Assembly (NCBI GenBank): GCA_026004675.1
Contig: BPJP01000002.1
Coordinates: forward strand, 62,001 to 126,000
From: Gemmatales bacterium
GTDB taxonomy: Bacteria; Planctomycetota; Planctomycetia; Gemmatales; Gemmataceae
DNA: 64,000 nucleotides
Direction of reading: 5' to 3'
Made by a program: the position numbers and the translations under genes
The notes under the pieces: model-generated
The model's database searches: none
Seen by the model: the letters and a program-made list of their open reading frames with translations, nothing else
What the model was told of the DNA's origin: nothing
Shown here: piece by piece, positions 19,802 to 28,642 of the stretch
Position numbering within the stretch: the stretch's first letter is position 1
How the letters are laid out: every line of letters starts with the position of its first letter

Positions 19802-22579
19802 ATGACACTTGTTCGATCACGCCAAGGAAAAATGGTCCTTGTTGTGGCGGCTGCCCTCGTTTCGGCGCTGGTCTCATCCACCTCCTTTGCCCAATCGGCC
19901 AAGTCGCCGCAAAAAATCGTCACCATCGAAGGCATCACGGAATACCGGCTCGACAACGGCTTGCGCGTGCTGCTGTTTCCCGATCAGTCGGTTGCCAAGG
20001 TTACAGTCAATCTCACGGTGTTCGTCGGTTCCCGGCATGAAGGTTATGGCGAAACCGGCATGGCCCACTTGCTCGAGCATATGGTTTTCAAAGGGACGCC
20101 AACCCACCGAGACATTCCCAAGGCATTAAAGGAACATGGCGCCTCTTTCAATGGCACTACATGGGTCGACCGTACCAATTACTTCGAAACCATGCCGGCG
20201 TCGGACAAGAACCTCGAATTCGCCATCCGTCTCGAGGCCGACCGCATGGTGAATAGCCTGATCCTCCGCGAAGACCTGGCCAGCGAAATGACGGTCGTCC
20301 GCAACGAGTTCGAAGCAGGCGAAAACAGCCCGACGAACATTCTCAGCCAACGCATGGCTGCTGTCGCTTACGAATGGCACAACTACGGCAAAGCGACGAT
20401 CGGCAACCGCAGCGACATCGAACGCGTTCCGGTCGATCGCCTCCGCGAGTTTTACCGCAAATACTACCAACCGGATAATGCCATGCTCATCATCGCCGGC
20501 AAGTTCGAGACTGAAAAAGCTTTGGCCTATGTGGCCAAATATTTCGGCGCGATCCCCAAACCTAAACGACGGCTGGAAAAAACCTATACCGAGGAACCAC
20601 CTCAGGACGGCGAGCGCGAAGTCGTGTTACGGCGCGTCGGCAAGATCGGCGTCGTCGGTGCTGTCTATCACATCCCCGCTGGTTCGCACCCGGACTTCGC
20701 CCCCATCCAGGTTCTCAACCATATCCTCACCTCGGAACCCTCTGGCCGCTTGTACAAGGCACTCGTGGAAACGAAAAAAGCGAGCCAAATCACAGGCATC
20801 GCTTACAGCTTTCACGATCCAGGCATCATCGAATTCCAGGCCCAGGTGGACCCCAAGAAAGACTTGCGCAAAGTTCGTGATGAGATGGTCGAACTGCTGG
20901 AATCGCTCGGCCAAACCGAATTCACCCAGGACGAAGTCGAACGCGCCAAGCGCAGCTTCCTGAGCGCGCGTGAACGACTCATGACCGACAGCAACCGGAT
21001 CGGCATCCGCTTGAGCGAGTGGGGCGCGCTCGGCGACTGGCGCCTTTTCTTTCTCCATCGCGATCGCCTGAAAAAAGTGACCCCCTCCGATGTCGCCCGC
21101 GTCGCCCGAAAGTATTTCGTCCAATCCAACCGCACCGTCGGCCTGTTCATTCCGACGCCCGAACCGATCCGCGCCGAGATTCCTCCTCCTCCCGATGTCG
21201 AGCAACTTGTCGCCGACTACAAAGGGGGCGAGGCCATTGCTCAGGGAGAGTTCTTCGACCCAACCCCCGAAAACATCGAAAAGCGAACCGAACGGCTGAC
21301 GTTACCCAGCGGCGTCAAAGTAGCGTTGCTGCCCAAGAAAACCCGCGGCCAGGCGGTCGTCGCCCGTCTGACGTTGCGCTTCGGCAATGAAAAATCGCTC
21401 ACAGGCAAGACCGAAGCAGCCCAATTCCTCGGCGACATGCTGTTGCGCGGCACCAAACAGCGCTCCCGCCAGGAAATACAGGATACCCTCGATAAACTCG
21501 GCGCCAGGTTGCTTGCCGCCAGCGATGTCGGCGAATTGACTTTTGTCATGCAATGCAAACGAGACAACCTTCCTCCGTTGCTCGATCTCCTCGGCGAAAT
21601 TCTCCGCGAACCGGCCTTCCCGGAAAAAGAATTCGATATCCTCAAGCGCGAACAGCGGGACCAGCTGGCCAAATCGCTCGTCGAACCTTCCGCTTTGGCT
21701 TTTCGCGAATTCCGCCGCCGACTCAATCCTTTTCCGAAAGACGATATCCGTTACGTTCCCACCATTGCCGAATCGATCGATCGTCTCGAGTCGCTCACCA
21801 TCGACGACGTACGCAAACTTTATGAGGAACAGCTTACGGGCAAGGTCGGCGAGTTCGTCGTCGTCGGGGATTTCGACAAAGAAGCCCTGCTCGATCGAAT
21901 GGGCAAATACCTGGCCAGCTTGAAAGGAACAGTACCCTATGCGCGGATTGCCCGACCAGCCAGAACGGATGTCAAAGGATCGAGGCACCGGATCGTGACG
22001 CCTGACAAGAAGAATGCTTTCTACGTCGCTGGGCATGCCCTGCCGCTTACGGACACGGATGCAGATTATCCCGCGCTCGTCATTGCCGACTTCTTGTTCG
22101 GCAGCGGCTCACTTTCGTCCAGATTGGGAAATCGCGTGCGCCAGAAAGAGGGGTTGTCCTACGGCGTCCGCTCGATGTTCCAGGCGTCCTCTCAGGACAA
22201 ATCCGCTGTTTTCTTGATGTACGCTATCTGTAATCCGAACGTCATCGACAAGGTCGATGCTGCCATCGCCGATGAATTGCAGAAGTTGCTGAAGGACGGG
22301 GTGGGCGACGAAGAACTGGAGAAGTCGATTCACTCCTATCTCGAAGCGCAGAAGAATCGCCGAGCCAACGATGCCGAACTGGCGCGTATGCTGGCAAACC
22401 ACCTCCATTTGGGAAGGACTTTCTCGCATCAGCTGGAATTGGAGAAACTGATCGCTGGCTTGCAGCCGAAACAGGTTCATGAAGCGGTTCGCCGCCACAT
22501 TTCCCCAAAAAAGCTGATCGTCGTCCATGCCGGGGACTTCCGCAAGCAGGAAGAGAACAAGAGCAAAGGCAAAGAATAG
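19802..22579 (+). CDS. Secreted M16 (insulinase/pitrilysin-type) zinc metalloprotease, two-module
   Basis: 925 residues with a signal peptide (VLVVAAALVSALVSSTSFA). The first module has the inverted zinc motif H89-L-L-E-H93 (AHLLEHMVFKGTP) and a downstream acidic ligand region (VVRNEFEAGENSP). The second module (from about residue 490) repeats the fold without the zinc motif, as is normal in this family, and has the substrate-grip motif QKEGLSYGVRS. It probably digests peptides in the periplasm. CAGGAG precedes ATG 19802. It is convergent with another M16 homologue at 22644, 64 bases away. Confidence 0.93.
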   Translation: MTLVRSRQGKMVLVVAAALVSALVSSTSFAQSAKSPQKIVTIEGITEYRLDNGLRVLLFPDQSVAKVTVNLTVFVGSRHEGYGETGMAHLLEHMVFKGTPTHRDIPKALKEHGASFNGTTWVDRTNYFETMPASDKNLEFAIRLEADRMVNSLILREDLASEMTVVRNEFEAGENSPTNILSQRMAAVAYEWHNYGKATIGNRSDIERVPVDRLREFYRKYYQPDNAMLIIAGKFETEKALAYVAKYFGAIPKPKRRLEKTYTEEPPQDGEREVVLRRVGKIGVVGAVYHIPAGSHPDFAPIQVLNHILTSEPSGRLYKALVETKKASQITGIAYSFHDPGIIEFQAQVDPKKDLRKVRDEMVELLESLGQTEFTQDEVERAKRSFLSARERLMTDSNRIGIRLSEWGALGDWRLFFLHRDRLKKVTPSDVARVARKYFVQSNRTVGLFIPTPEPIRAEIPPPPDVEQLVADYKGGEAIAQGEFFDPTPENIEKRTERLTLPSGVKVALLPKKTRGQAVVARLTLRFGNEKSLTGKTEAAQFLGDMLLRGTKQRSRQEIQDTLDKLGARLLAASDVGELTFVMQCKRDNLPPLLDLLGEILREPAFPEKEFDILKREQRDQLAKSLVEPSALAFREFRRRLNPFPKDDIRYVPTIAESIDRLESLTIDDVRKLYEEQLTGKVGEFVVVGDFDKEALLDRMGKYLASLKGTVPYARIARPARTDVKGSRHRIVTPDKKNAFYVAGHALPLTDTDADYPALVIADFLFGSGSLSSRLGNRVRQKEGLSYGVRSMFQASSQDKSAVFLMYAICNPNVIDKVDAAIADELQKLLKDGVGDEELEKSIHSYLEAQKNRRANDAELARMLANHLHLGRTFSHQLELEKLIAGLQPKQVHEAVRRHISPKKLIVVHAGDFRKQEENKSKGKE

Positions 22580-22643
22580 GAGGGCGAAGGGGCGACGCTG
22601 CGGCTCGTCGGAGCGACGCGCATGGGCACCATCAAGCTCGTTT

Positions 22644-23894
22644 TCAACCGACTTCTGGCGTGGGAACGCGCAAGGCCTTCGGTCCCAAAGTGACAATGGT
22701 GAAAGGTCCTGGCGGATAGCGGCGTACGAAGTCGACGATTTTTTCGGCGGACAAGCCGTTGATCGCCTCGGCGATCTCGTCGAAGGTACGAATCCGCCCC
22801 AGGTAGTACCAGTCGTGGCATAGCGCTGCTGCCCGCGCTGAAGTCGACTCCTGCTGCAAAATCAGCGACGATTTCAAGCCGGCGCGAATTCGCTCAACTT
22901 CCTCTTCGGCAACGCCTTCCTGGAGACGCCGCAGTTCGTGCAAAGTGACGTCGAGAGTCTCCTGAGCACGTTCGTTGGTGGTGCCAGCATAACAGATCAC
23001 GCCTGCTTCGTGTTTGAAACTGTGGTAACTGGCACCGACGGCATAACACAGCGCGCGCTTTTCCCGCACTTCGGTAAAAAGGCGCGAGCTCATGCCGCCA
23101 CTCAAGACATTGACCGCGCCTAAAGCCGCATAATAATCATCGTGTCCGATCGGCACGCTGGGATAGGCAATGCCGATTTGCGTTTGGGTTGTATCTTTTT
23201 GCAAATGGAATGTGGAGGGGAGTTGCCTGGTAAGCTCGAGTTGGGTATCGGCTTCCCCTTGCCAGTCGCCGAAAAGCCTGCCGACCAGATCGCACAACGG
23301 TTCCCATTCCATATTCCCCGCAACTGCCAGGATCGAATTCTTGGGTCGAAAGCGCTGTTCGTACCACGATCGAATGGAATCGATGGTCAAGTTTTCGATA
23401 CCTTCTTTGGTGCCTCTATGGTCGCGCCCCAAAGGGATGGAGTAGAATCGCTTGCGCAATTCGATCATGACGCGCAGCCTGGGTTCGTCTTCCAGACTTT
23501 GGATATCCTGGAGAGCGAGTGACTTGACGGCAGGGAGTTCTTGTTCCGGCAAATGAGGACGACGGATGATGTCGGCGTAGATTTCCAAAGCCTTGGGCAA
23601 GTTCCGCGCGGTTGTCGCTCCCCAAAAACGGATATGCAACGCACCAACGCTTTCGTCTCGATCGAAGCCCAGGTTGTCGAGAGCCAGACTCAATTGGCGG
23701 CTGTCGCGCGTGCCGGCCCCTCGCGTGATCAAGTCCGCCAAGACTGTTGCCAACCCCAGCTGATCCGGAGGATCATAGACACATCCCGCCGGTATGAGAA
23801 AATTCATTGCCGCCGACCGCACGTCAGTCATGCGATCGGCCAGCAGCGTCAAACCGTTGGCAAACGTGTGTTGGAAAATTTGTTGCGCTGGCAT
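22644..23894 (-). CDS. M16 peptidase-like protein lacking the zinc motif
   Basis: 416 residues, one M16 unit pair. Where active enzymes have HxxEH it reads LGLATVLADLITRG, so both His and the Glu are missing and it is probably catalytically dead. The C-terminal half keeps the substrate-binding motif REKRALCYAVGASYHSF. In bacteria, inactive M16B subunits pair with active ones; the protease at 19802 is the obvious candidate, but the genes face each other and are not co-transcribed. I chose ATG 23894; an in-frame ATG at 23951 would add 19 unconvincing residues. No signal peptide is visible. Confidence 0.85.
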   Translation of the reverse strand: MPAQQIFQHTFANGLTLLADRMTDVRSAAMNFLIPAGCVYDPPDQLGLATVLADLITRGAGTRDSRQLSLALDNLGFDRDESVGALHIRFWGATTARNLPKALEIYADIIRRPHLPEQELPAVKSLALQDIQSLEDEPRLRVMIELRKRFYSIPLGRDHRGTKEGIENLTIDSIRSWYEQRFRPKNSILAVAGNMEWEPLCDLVGRLFGDWQGEADTQLELTRQLPSTFHLQKDTTQTQIGIAYPSVPIGHDDYYAALGAVNVLSGGMSSRLFTEVREKRALCYAVGASYHSFKHEAGVICYAGTTNERAQETLDVTLHELRRLQEGVAEEEVERIRAGLKSSLILQQESTSARAAALCHDWYYLGRIRTFDEIAEAINGLSAEKIVDFVRRYPPGPFTIVTLGPKALRVPTPEVG

Positions 23895-23993
23895 ACGAAT
23901 CGTCCGTTGCTTGGAGCGAAGAAGAGCCGTCGAACGAGGGCAAAAGGCCACTTGGCTCGTTCCAGATGCCTCTGCGATTGATCCGCCTGATGC

Positions 23994-24542
23994 CTAGGAA
24001 CCGGCGGCCACTGCCGATTCGACCGGTTTGTAGATGGTTTTTTTGTAGTGGAAGCCAAGACGCTGGTAAAGTCGAACGGCGTCCTTGTTTTGCGCAGTCA
24101 CTTCCAGAAAAGCGACGACTAATCCCCTTCGGCGAAAACCTTCCAGCGCTCGCAGCAGCAATGCCGTGCCAAGCCCTCGATCCCGGTGTTCCGGCACAAC
24201 CCCTAAATTTTGAATGGCGCCGACGCCAGGCCGCACGCAAATTCCCTGGACCGTGCCACAGCAGCCTTCGGCACACGCGACCATCCATGTCGCTTCCGGC
24301 AAAAACCCTTGGCGACTGGAAATGTCATGCATCAGGCTCAGGCATCCTTCTCGGGTCGACAAGCGATGAAAGACACTGGCGTCGATTTCGGCATGAAAAC
24401 TGCGAAATTTCACGTCAGCATGCAGTTCCTGCAATCCTTCCTGCCACGGCACCCAGAAATAGGCCGGCGGCAAACGAGGAACCCGCGGAGCATTGTGCAG
24501 TTCGATCTCCATGCGGTAGCGCTCGAAATGCGTCTCACTCAT
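23994..24542 (-). CDS. GNAT-family N-acetyltransferase
   Basis: 182 residues. The acetyl-CoA-binding core is clear: IQNLGVVPEHRDRGLGTALLL (motif A with R/Q-x-x-G-x-G/A), then FLEVTAQNKDAVRLYQRLGF (motif B). The N-terminal half looks like a substrate domain. The acceptor (small molecule or protein N terminus) cannot be told. CAGGAG lies before ATG 24542; the open frame runs further upstream but is antisense to the next gene and not family-like. Confidence 0.85.
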   Translation of the reverse strand: MSETHFERYRMEIELHNAPRVPRLPPAYFWVPWQEGLQELHADVKFRSFHAEIDASVFHRLSTREGCLSLMHDISSRQGFLPEATWMVACAEGCCGTVQGICVRPGVGAIQNLGVVPEHRDRGLGTALLLRALEGFRRRGLVVAFLEVTAQNKDAVRLYQRLGFHYKKTIYKPVESAVAAGS

Positions 24543-24779
24543 GTTGGCACTCCTGACGTGAATTCGCCCCCTAATTCTACCACCTGGAATCAGGGGAAGA
24601 AAGTACCTCATCTCACCGCTAGCCCGCCCAACCAAGGGTCGTTTTCGCGAGTCGTATCGCATACCTGCCGAAAGTGGGGAGACTTGGTTTGGCCGCGGGT
24701 TGAAACTGGGCGGCGTTTTCGCCATATTGTTACCATCCTCCCTAAACCATCCACAACAAGATCCAACCAGGAGTCGAGA

Positions 24780-27700
24780 ATGCCGGTTTTGAAGAAATTG
24801 GCCCAGTCCAGATGGTTGCAGTTCATAGCGTTCATGGTCGTCATTGCCGGAATCTGGCAGGCGGCCGCTCAAGGCAACAAAGGTGCCAAACGCTTTGCCA
24901 GCAAAACCATTACCACCGAGATTCCGGGCCATGCCATCGATGTCGACGTCGACATAACCGGCGCCAAGACTTTGTTTCTTGTCGTCACCGACGCTGGCGA
25001 TGGCAACTCGTGCGATTGGGCCGATTGGGCAGAGCCTCGTCTGATCGGACCGGCCGGTGAAAAGAAACTCACCGAGCTGAAGTGGAAATCCGCCGATGCT
25101 GGCTGGGGACAAGTTCGCATCAACAAGAACGCTGCTGGCGGCGCCATGATGATTGCCGGCAAACCCGTGCCCTATGGCATCGGTACGCACGCCCACTCGG
25201 TCATCGTCTACGACCTGCCGAAAGGATTCACCCGCTTCAAAGCGAAAGCCGGTCTGGATAATGGTGGCACCAATCAGGCGGACGGCCGGTCCACCAGCGT
25301 CCAGTTTCACGTCTATGTCGACAAACTTCCGGCTCGTTTGCAGGCCAGCCGCTCGAAGACGGCAGGCGGTATCCGTGACCCGAAAGAGGCGGTCAACCAG
25401 CTCGACGTTGGAGACGGGCTTGAAGTAACGCTGTTCGCATCTGAACCGATGCTTCTCAGTCCGACGAATATCGATGTCGACGCCAAAGGCCGTGTCTGGG
25501 TGTGCGAATGCGTCAATTATCGCCGCCGAGCCAATACCCGCAAAGAAGGCGATCGCATTCTGATTCTCGAAGATACTGACGGCGATGGCGTTGCCGATCG
25601 CCGAAAGGTTTATTACCAGGGACGCGACGTGGATTCGGCAATGGGCATCTGTGTCCTGGGCAACCGCGTTATCGTATCCTGCTCACCCAACATTCTGGTC
25701 TTCACCGACACGGACGGTGACGACAAGCCCGACAAGAAAGAATTCCTCTTCACCAAAACCGGACAGCCTCAACACGACCATTCTGCTCATGCCTTCCTGT
25801 TCGGCCCCGATGGCAGGCTGTATTGGAATTTCGGCAACACCGGACACGCCGTGCACGACAAGAACGGCAAACCGGTCATTAGCCGGGCTGGGCATCCGGT
25901 CGTGGCCAACGGCAAACCGTACCGAGAGGGCATGGTCTTTCGCTGCGATCCGGACGGCAGCCATTTCGAAGTCCTCGGCTGGAACTTCCGCAATAACTAC
26001 GAAGTTACCGTCGATTCGTTCGGCACTCTCTGGCAGTCGGACAATGATGACGACGGAAATCGCGGTGTACGCATCAACTACGTAATGGAGTTCGGCAACT
26101 TCGGTTACAAGGACGAAATGACAGGCGCCGGCTGGCGCACGCCCCGTACCGGCATGGCCCAGGAGATCCCTCTTCGCCACTGGCACTTGAACGATCCAGG
26201 CGTGGTCCCCAACTTGCTGCAAACCGGCGCTGGATCGCCGTGCGGCATCTGCGTTTATGAAGGTAAATTGTTGCCCAAACGATTCTGGAACCAACTCATC
26301 CATTGCGATGCCGGTCCCAATGTCGTTCGCGCTTATCTCCTGGAAAAAGACGGAGCTGGCTATCGGGCGGAAATCGACAACATCCTGGTCGGAACCCGCG
26401 ACAAATGGTTTCGCCCGTCGGATGTGTGCGTGGCACCGGATGGTTCGCTTTTGATCGCCGACTGGTATGATCCGGGAGTCGGCGGTCATGGCATGGGAGA
26501 CATCGACCGGGGGCGAATCTTTCGGGTTGCTCCCCCAAAAACGCCGTACAAGATTCCGGCGTACGACTACTCCACGCCCGAAGGAGCGATCAAGGCTTTG
26601 GGAAATCCTGCACTTTCCGTGCGTTATTTGGCATGGCAGTCGCTTCATGCCATGGGCAAGAAAGCCGAAGCCGCATTGCAGCGGACCTTAGAAGAAAAAA
26701 ACGACCCGCGTTTGCGGGCCCGCGTGCTATGGCTTTTGGGGCGCATTAAAGGACGCGAAAACAACACGGTCGCGCGAGCACTGGAAGACGACGATCCGGA
26801 CATTCGCATCGTCGGCCTGCGGCTGGCTCGTCAAATCGCCATCACCAACCCCCAATTCGATCTGGCCGGTTGCGTCGCGAAAGTCGTCGGCGATCCTTCG
26901 CCCCAGGTTCGCCGCGATGCCGCTATCGCTTTGGCGGAGATTCCGAAGAATGAAAAACTCTGGGCCGAATTGGCCATGCGCCACGACGGCAAAGATCGCT
27001 GGTATCTGGAAGCTCTTGGCATCGGCGCCCGCCACAATTGGGATGCGTGCTTGAGAGCATGGCTGGACAAAGTGGACAAATGGAATACCCCAGCCGGCAG
27101 GGATATCGTTTGGCGTTCCCGCAGTGAGCAAACGCCGAAGCTCCTCGCGGAAATCATCCTCGATCCTCGCACACCGACGACCGAATTGCCCCGGTATTTC
27201 CGGGCTTTCGATTTCCAGACGGGGCCCAACAAGGAAGCCAGTTTGAAAACCATCGTGCTCGCCAGGCAAGTCGGCGATCAGGCAAGACAAAGGTTCATCG
27301 CCTATGAAGCACTGAAGCGGCTGCAATCCTTCGATGCCAACACGCATCGAAGTGTCATCGATGGCATCCTGAAATCGATGGATGGAACCAATGAATACGT
27401 CGAATTGGTTGGGCGATTCAGCATCGCCGACCACTATCCCCGTTTGCTGAAACTGGCTCAAAAGCACCCGACGTCGCAATTGGCCGTCAATGCGATGAGT
27501 GTCCTGTTGGCGAAACAGCAAATGGCGCTGTTACGCGACGAGCTTAGGCAAAAGGACGTGAAACGGGCGATGGCGACAGCGCAAGCGGTGGGAATGTCCA
27601 AAGACGGCAGAGCGTATGACCTTCTGATGCCATTGGTCGTCGACGAGTCGGCAGACATCGAACTGCGGCGCCAGGCGGTACAAGGGGTCGCCCAGATCAA

Positions 27701-28322
27701 GCGCGGCGCGCACGAGTTGCTGAAACTCGCCAGCGAGAACAAACTCGATCCCCGATTGAAAGATGCCGTCGCCGCATCTTTGCATCGCGCTCTTTGGCCC
27801 GATGTAAAGAGCAAGGCTGTTGCCTTGTTCCCATTGCCAGCCTCGAAAAACGCCCAACCGTTGCCGCCCATCTCGCAACTCGTCAAGATGCGGGGCGATG
27901 CCGAGCGCGGGCGAAAAATCTTCATGACCACGGGAACGTGCAACAAATGCCATATGGTCAACAACGAAGGCAAGCAGGTCGGTCCCGATCTTTCCGAGAT
28001 CGGTTCCAAACTCAGCCGGGAAGCCATGTTCGAATCGGTGCTTTTCCCCAGTGCTGCCATCAGCCACAACTACGAAGGCTATGTGGTCGAGTTGAAAAAC
28101 GGCACGGTCTTCACCGGTTTGATCGTCAGCCAGGATGCCGATTCGGTGACACTTAAAGATGCCGAGTCGATTGTCCGTACATTAAAGCGGAGCGATATCG
28201 AATCTCTGAACAAGATGCCCATTTCGTTCATGCCTGCCGACCTGATGAAAACCATGTCGCAGCAGGATCTGGTGGACGTCGTCAGTTTTTTGACCACGCT
28301 GAAGAAGAAGCAAGGAAAGTGA
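24780..28322 (+). CDS. PVC-type haem-binding CxxCH protein with NPCBM and HEAT modules (membrane-bound dehydrogenase family)
   Basis: 1180 residues. After a signal anchor comes an NPCBM carbohydrate-binding domain (about 45-180; GIGTHAHSVIVYDLP). Then follows a six-bladed propeller of the planctomycete membrane-bound dehydrogenase type (FASEPMLLSPTNIDVDAKG; LILEDTDGDGVADRRKVY). HEAT-like repeats follow from about residue 600. A C-terminal cytochrome c with C1054-N-K-C1057-H1058 and the usual end VDVVSFLTTLK finishes the protein. It is probably a periplasmic sugar-oxidising or sugar-binding electron-transfer protein; the substrate is unknown. CAGGAG precedes ATG 24780. It is convergent with valS. 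Confidence 0.9.
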   Translation: MPVLKKLAQSRWLQFIAFMVVIAGIWQAAAQGNKGAKRFASKTITTEIPGHAIDVDVDITGAKTLFLVVTDAGDGNSCDWADWAEPRLIGPAGEKKLTELKWKSADAGWGQVRINKNAAGGAMMIAGKPVPYGIGTHAHSVIVYDLPKGFTRFKAKAGLDNGGTNQADGRSTSVQFHVYVDKLPARLQASRSKTAGGIRDPKEAVNQLDVGDGLEVTLFASEPMLLSPTNIDVDAKGRVWVCECVNYRRRANTRKEGDRILILEDTDGDGVADRRKVYYQGRDVDSAMGICVLGNRVIVSCSPNILVFTDTDGDDKPDKKEFLFTKTGQPQHDHSAHAFLFGPDGRLYWNFGNTGHAVHDKNGKPVISRAGHPVVANGKPYREGMVFRCDPDGSHFEVLGWNFRNNYEVTVDSFGTLWQSDNDDDGNRGVRINYVMEFGNFGYKDEMTGAGWRTPRTGMAQEIPLRHWHLNDPGVVPNLLQTGAGSPCGICVYEGKLLPKRFWNQLIHCDAGPNVVRAYLLEKDGAGYRAEIDNILVGTRDKWFRPSDVCVAPDGSLLIADWYDPGVGGHGMGDIDRGRIFRVAPPKTPYKIPAYDYSTPEGAIKALGNPALSVRYLAWQSLHAMGKKAEAALQRTLEEKNDPRLRARVLWLLGRIKGRENNTVARALEDDDPDIRIVGLRLARQIAITNPQFDLAGCVAKVVGDPSPQVRRDAAIALAEIPKNEKLWAELAMRHDGKDRWYLEALGIGARHNWDACLRAWLDKVDKWNTPAGRDIVWRSRSEQTPKLLAEIILDPRTPTTELPRYFRAFDFQTGPNKEASLKTIVLARQVGDQARQRFIAYEALKRLQSFDANTHRSVIDGILKSMDGTNEYVELVGRFSIADHYPRLLKLAQKHPTSQLAVNAMSVLLAKQQMALLRDELRQKDVKRAMATAQAVGMSKDGRAYDLLMPLVVDESADIELRRQAVQGVAQIKRGAHELLKLASENKLDPRLKDAVAASLHRALWPDVKSKAVALFPLPASKNAQPLPPISQLVKMRGDAERGRKIFMTTGTCNKCHMVNNEGKQVGPDLSEIGSKLSREAMFESVLFPSAAISHNYEGYVVELKNGTVFTGLIVSQDADSVTLKDAESIVRTLKRSDIESLNKMPISFMPADLMKTMSQQDLVDVVSFLTTLKKKQGK

Positions 28323-28642
28323 CCGTGTCGCGTTGTTGGCGCCGGGCGATTTTCCGATCTCGTGCGGAAGGCTGGCGGTGTGCTCACCCGAAAACTTCGG
28401 TTTGACAGTGCATTGGCGGAATGGTAGCAGTCTTTTGCGTGGCAGGAACCTGCCAACCAAAACACGGGTGGCACGCTCTGAGCGAGGCGAAGAGCGTGCA
28501 AAATGCCCTGTATTGTTTTTCCACGCCGCACGCCCTTCGAAGGTTCAGGGCGTGGCACAGTAGCGAGCGAAGATGAAGGCTAGAGCTAGCCTGCCGCCGT
28601 CGTTGGCGGCTGCTCTCCGCGTTCGGAGTCGCACACGCTTTG
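28323..28642. other. Convergent intergenic region with three hairpins
   Basis: No gene seen. Three perfect inverted repeats lie close together: GGCAGG/CCTGCC (28441-28454), GCACGCTCT/AGAGCGTGC (28471-28499) and CACGCCCT/AGGGCGTG (28529-28554). They sit between the ends of the PVC cytochrome and valS genes, where a bidirectional terminator is expected, though no clear T run follows. Confidence 0.5.
28471..28554. repeat. Pair of perfect inverted repeats, possible REP-like or bidirectional terminator element
   Basis: Stem 1: GCACGCTCT (28471-28479) with AGAGCGTGC (28491-28499), loop 11 bases. Stem 2: CACGCCCT (28529-28536) with AGGGCGTG (28547-28554), loop 10 bases. The similar GC-rich stems with short GCACGC / CACGCC themes resemble dispersed extragenic palindromes. 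Confidence 0.4.

Noticed and set aside
24210..24779. Upstream extension of the PVC cytochrome frame
   Set aside because: It overlaps the GNAT gene antisense and precedes the natural signal peptide start at 24780.
24543..25310. Upstream extension of the GNAT frame to 438 residues
   Set aside because: The extra part is antisense to the start of the PVC cytochrome gene. The acetyltransferase fold begins after ATG 24542, which has a ribosome site.
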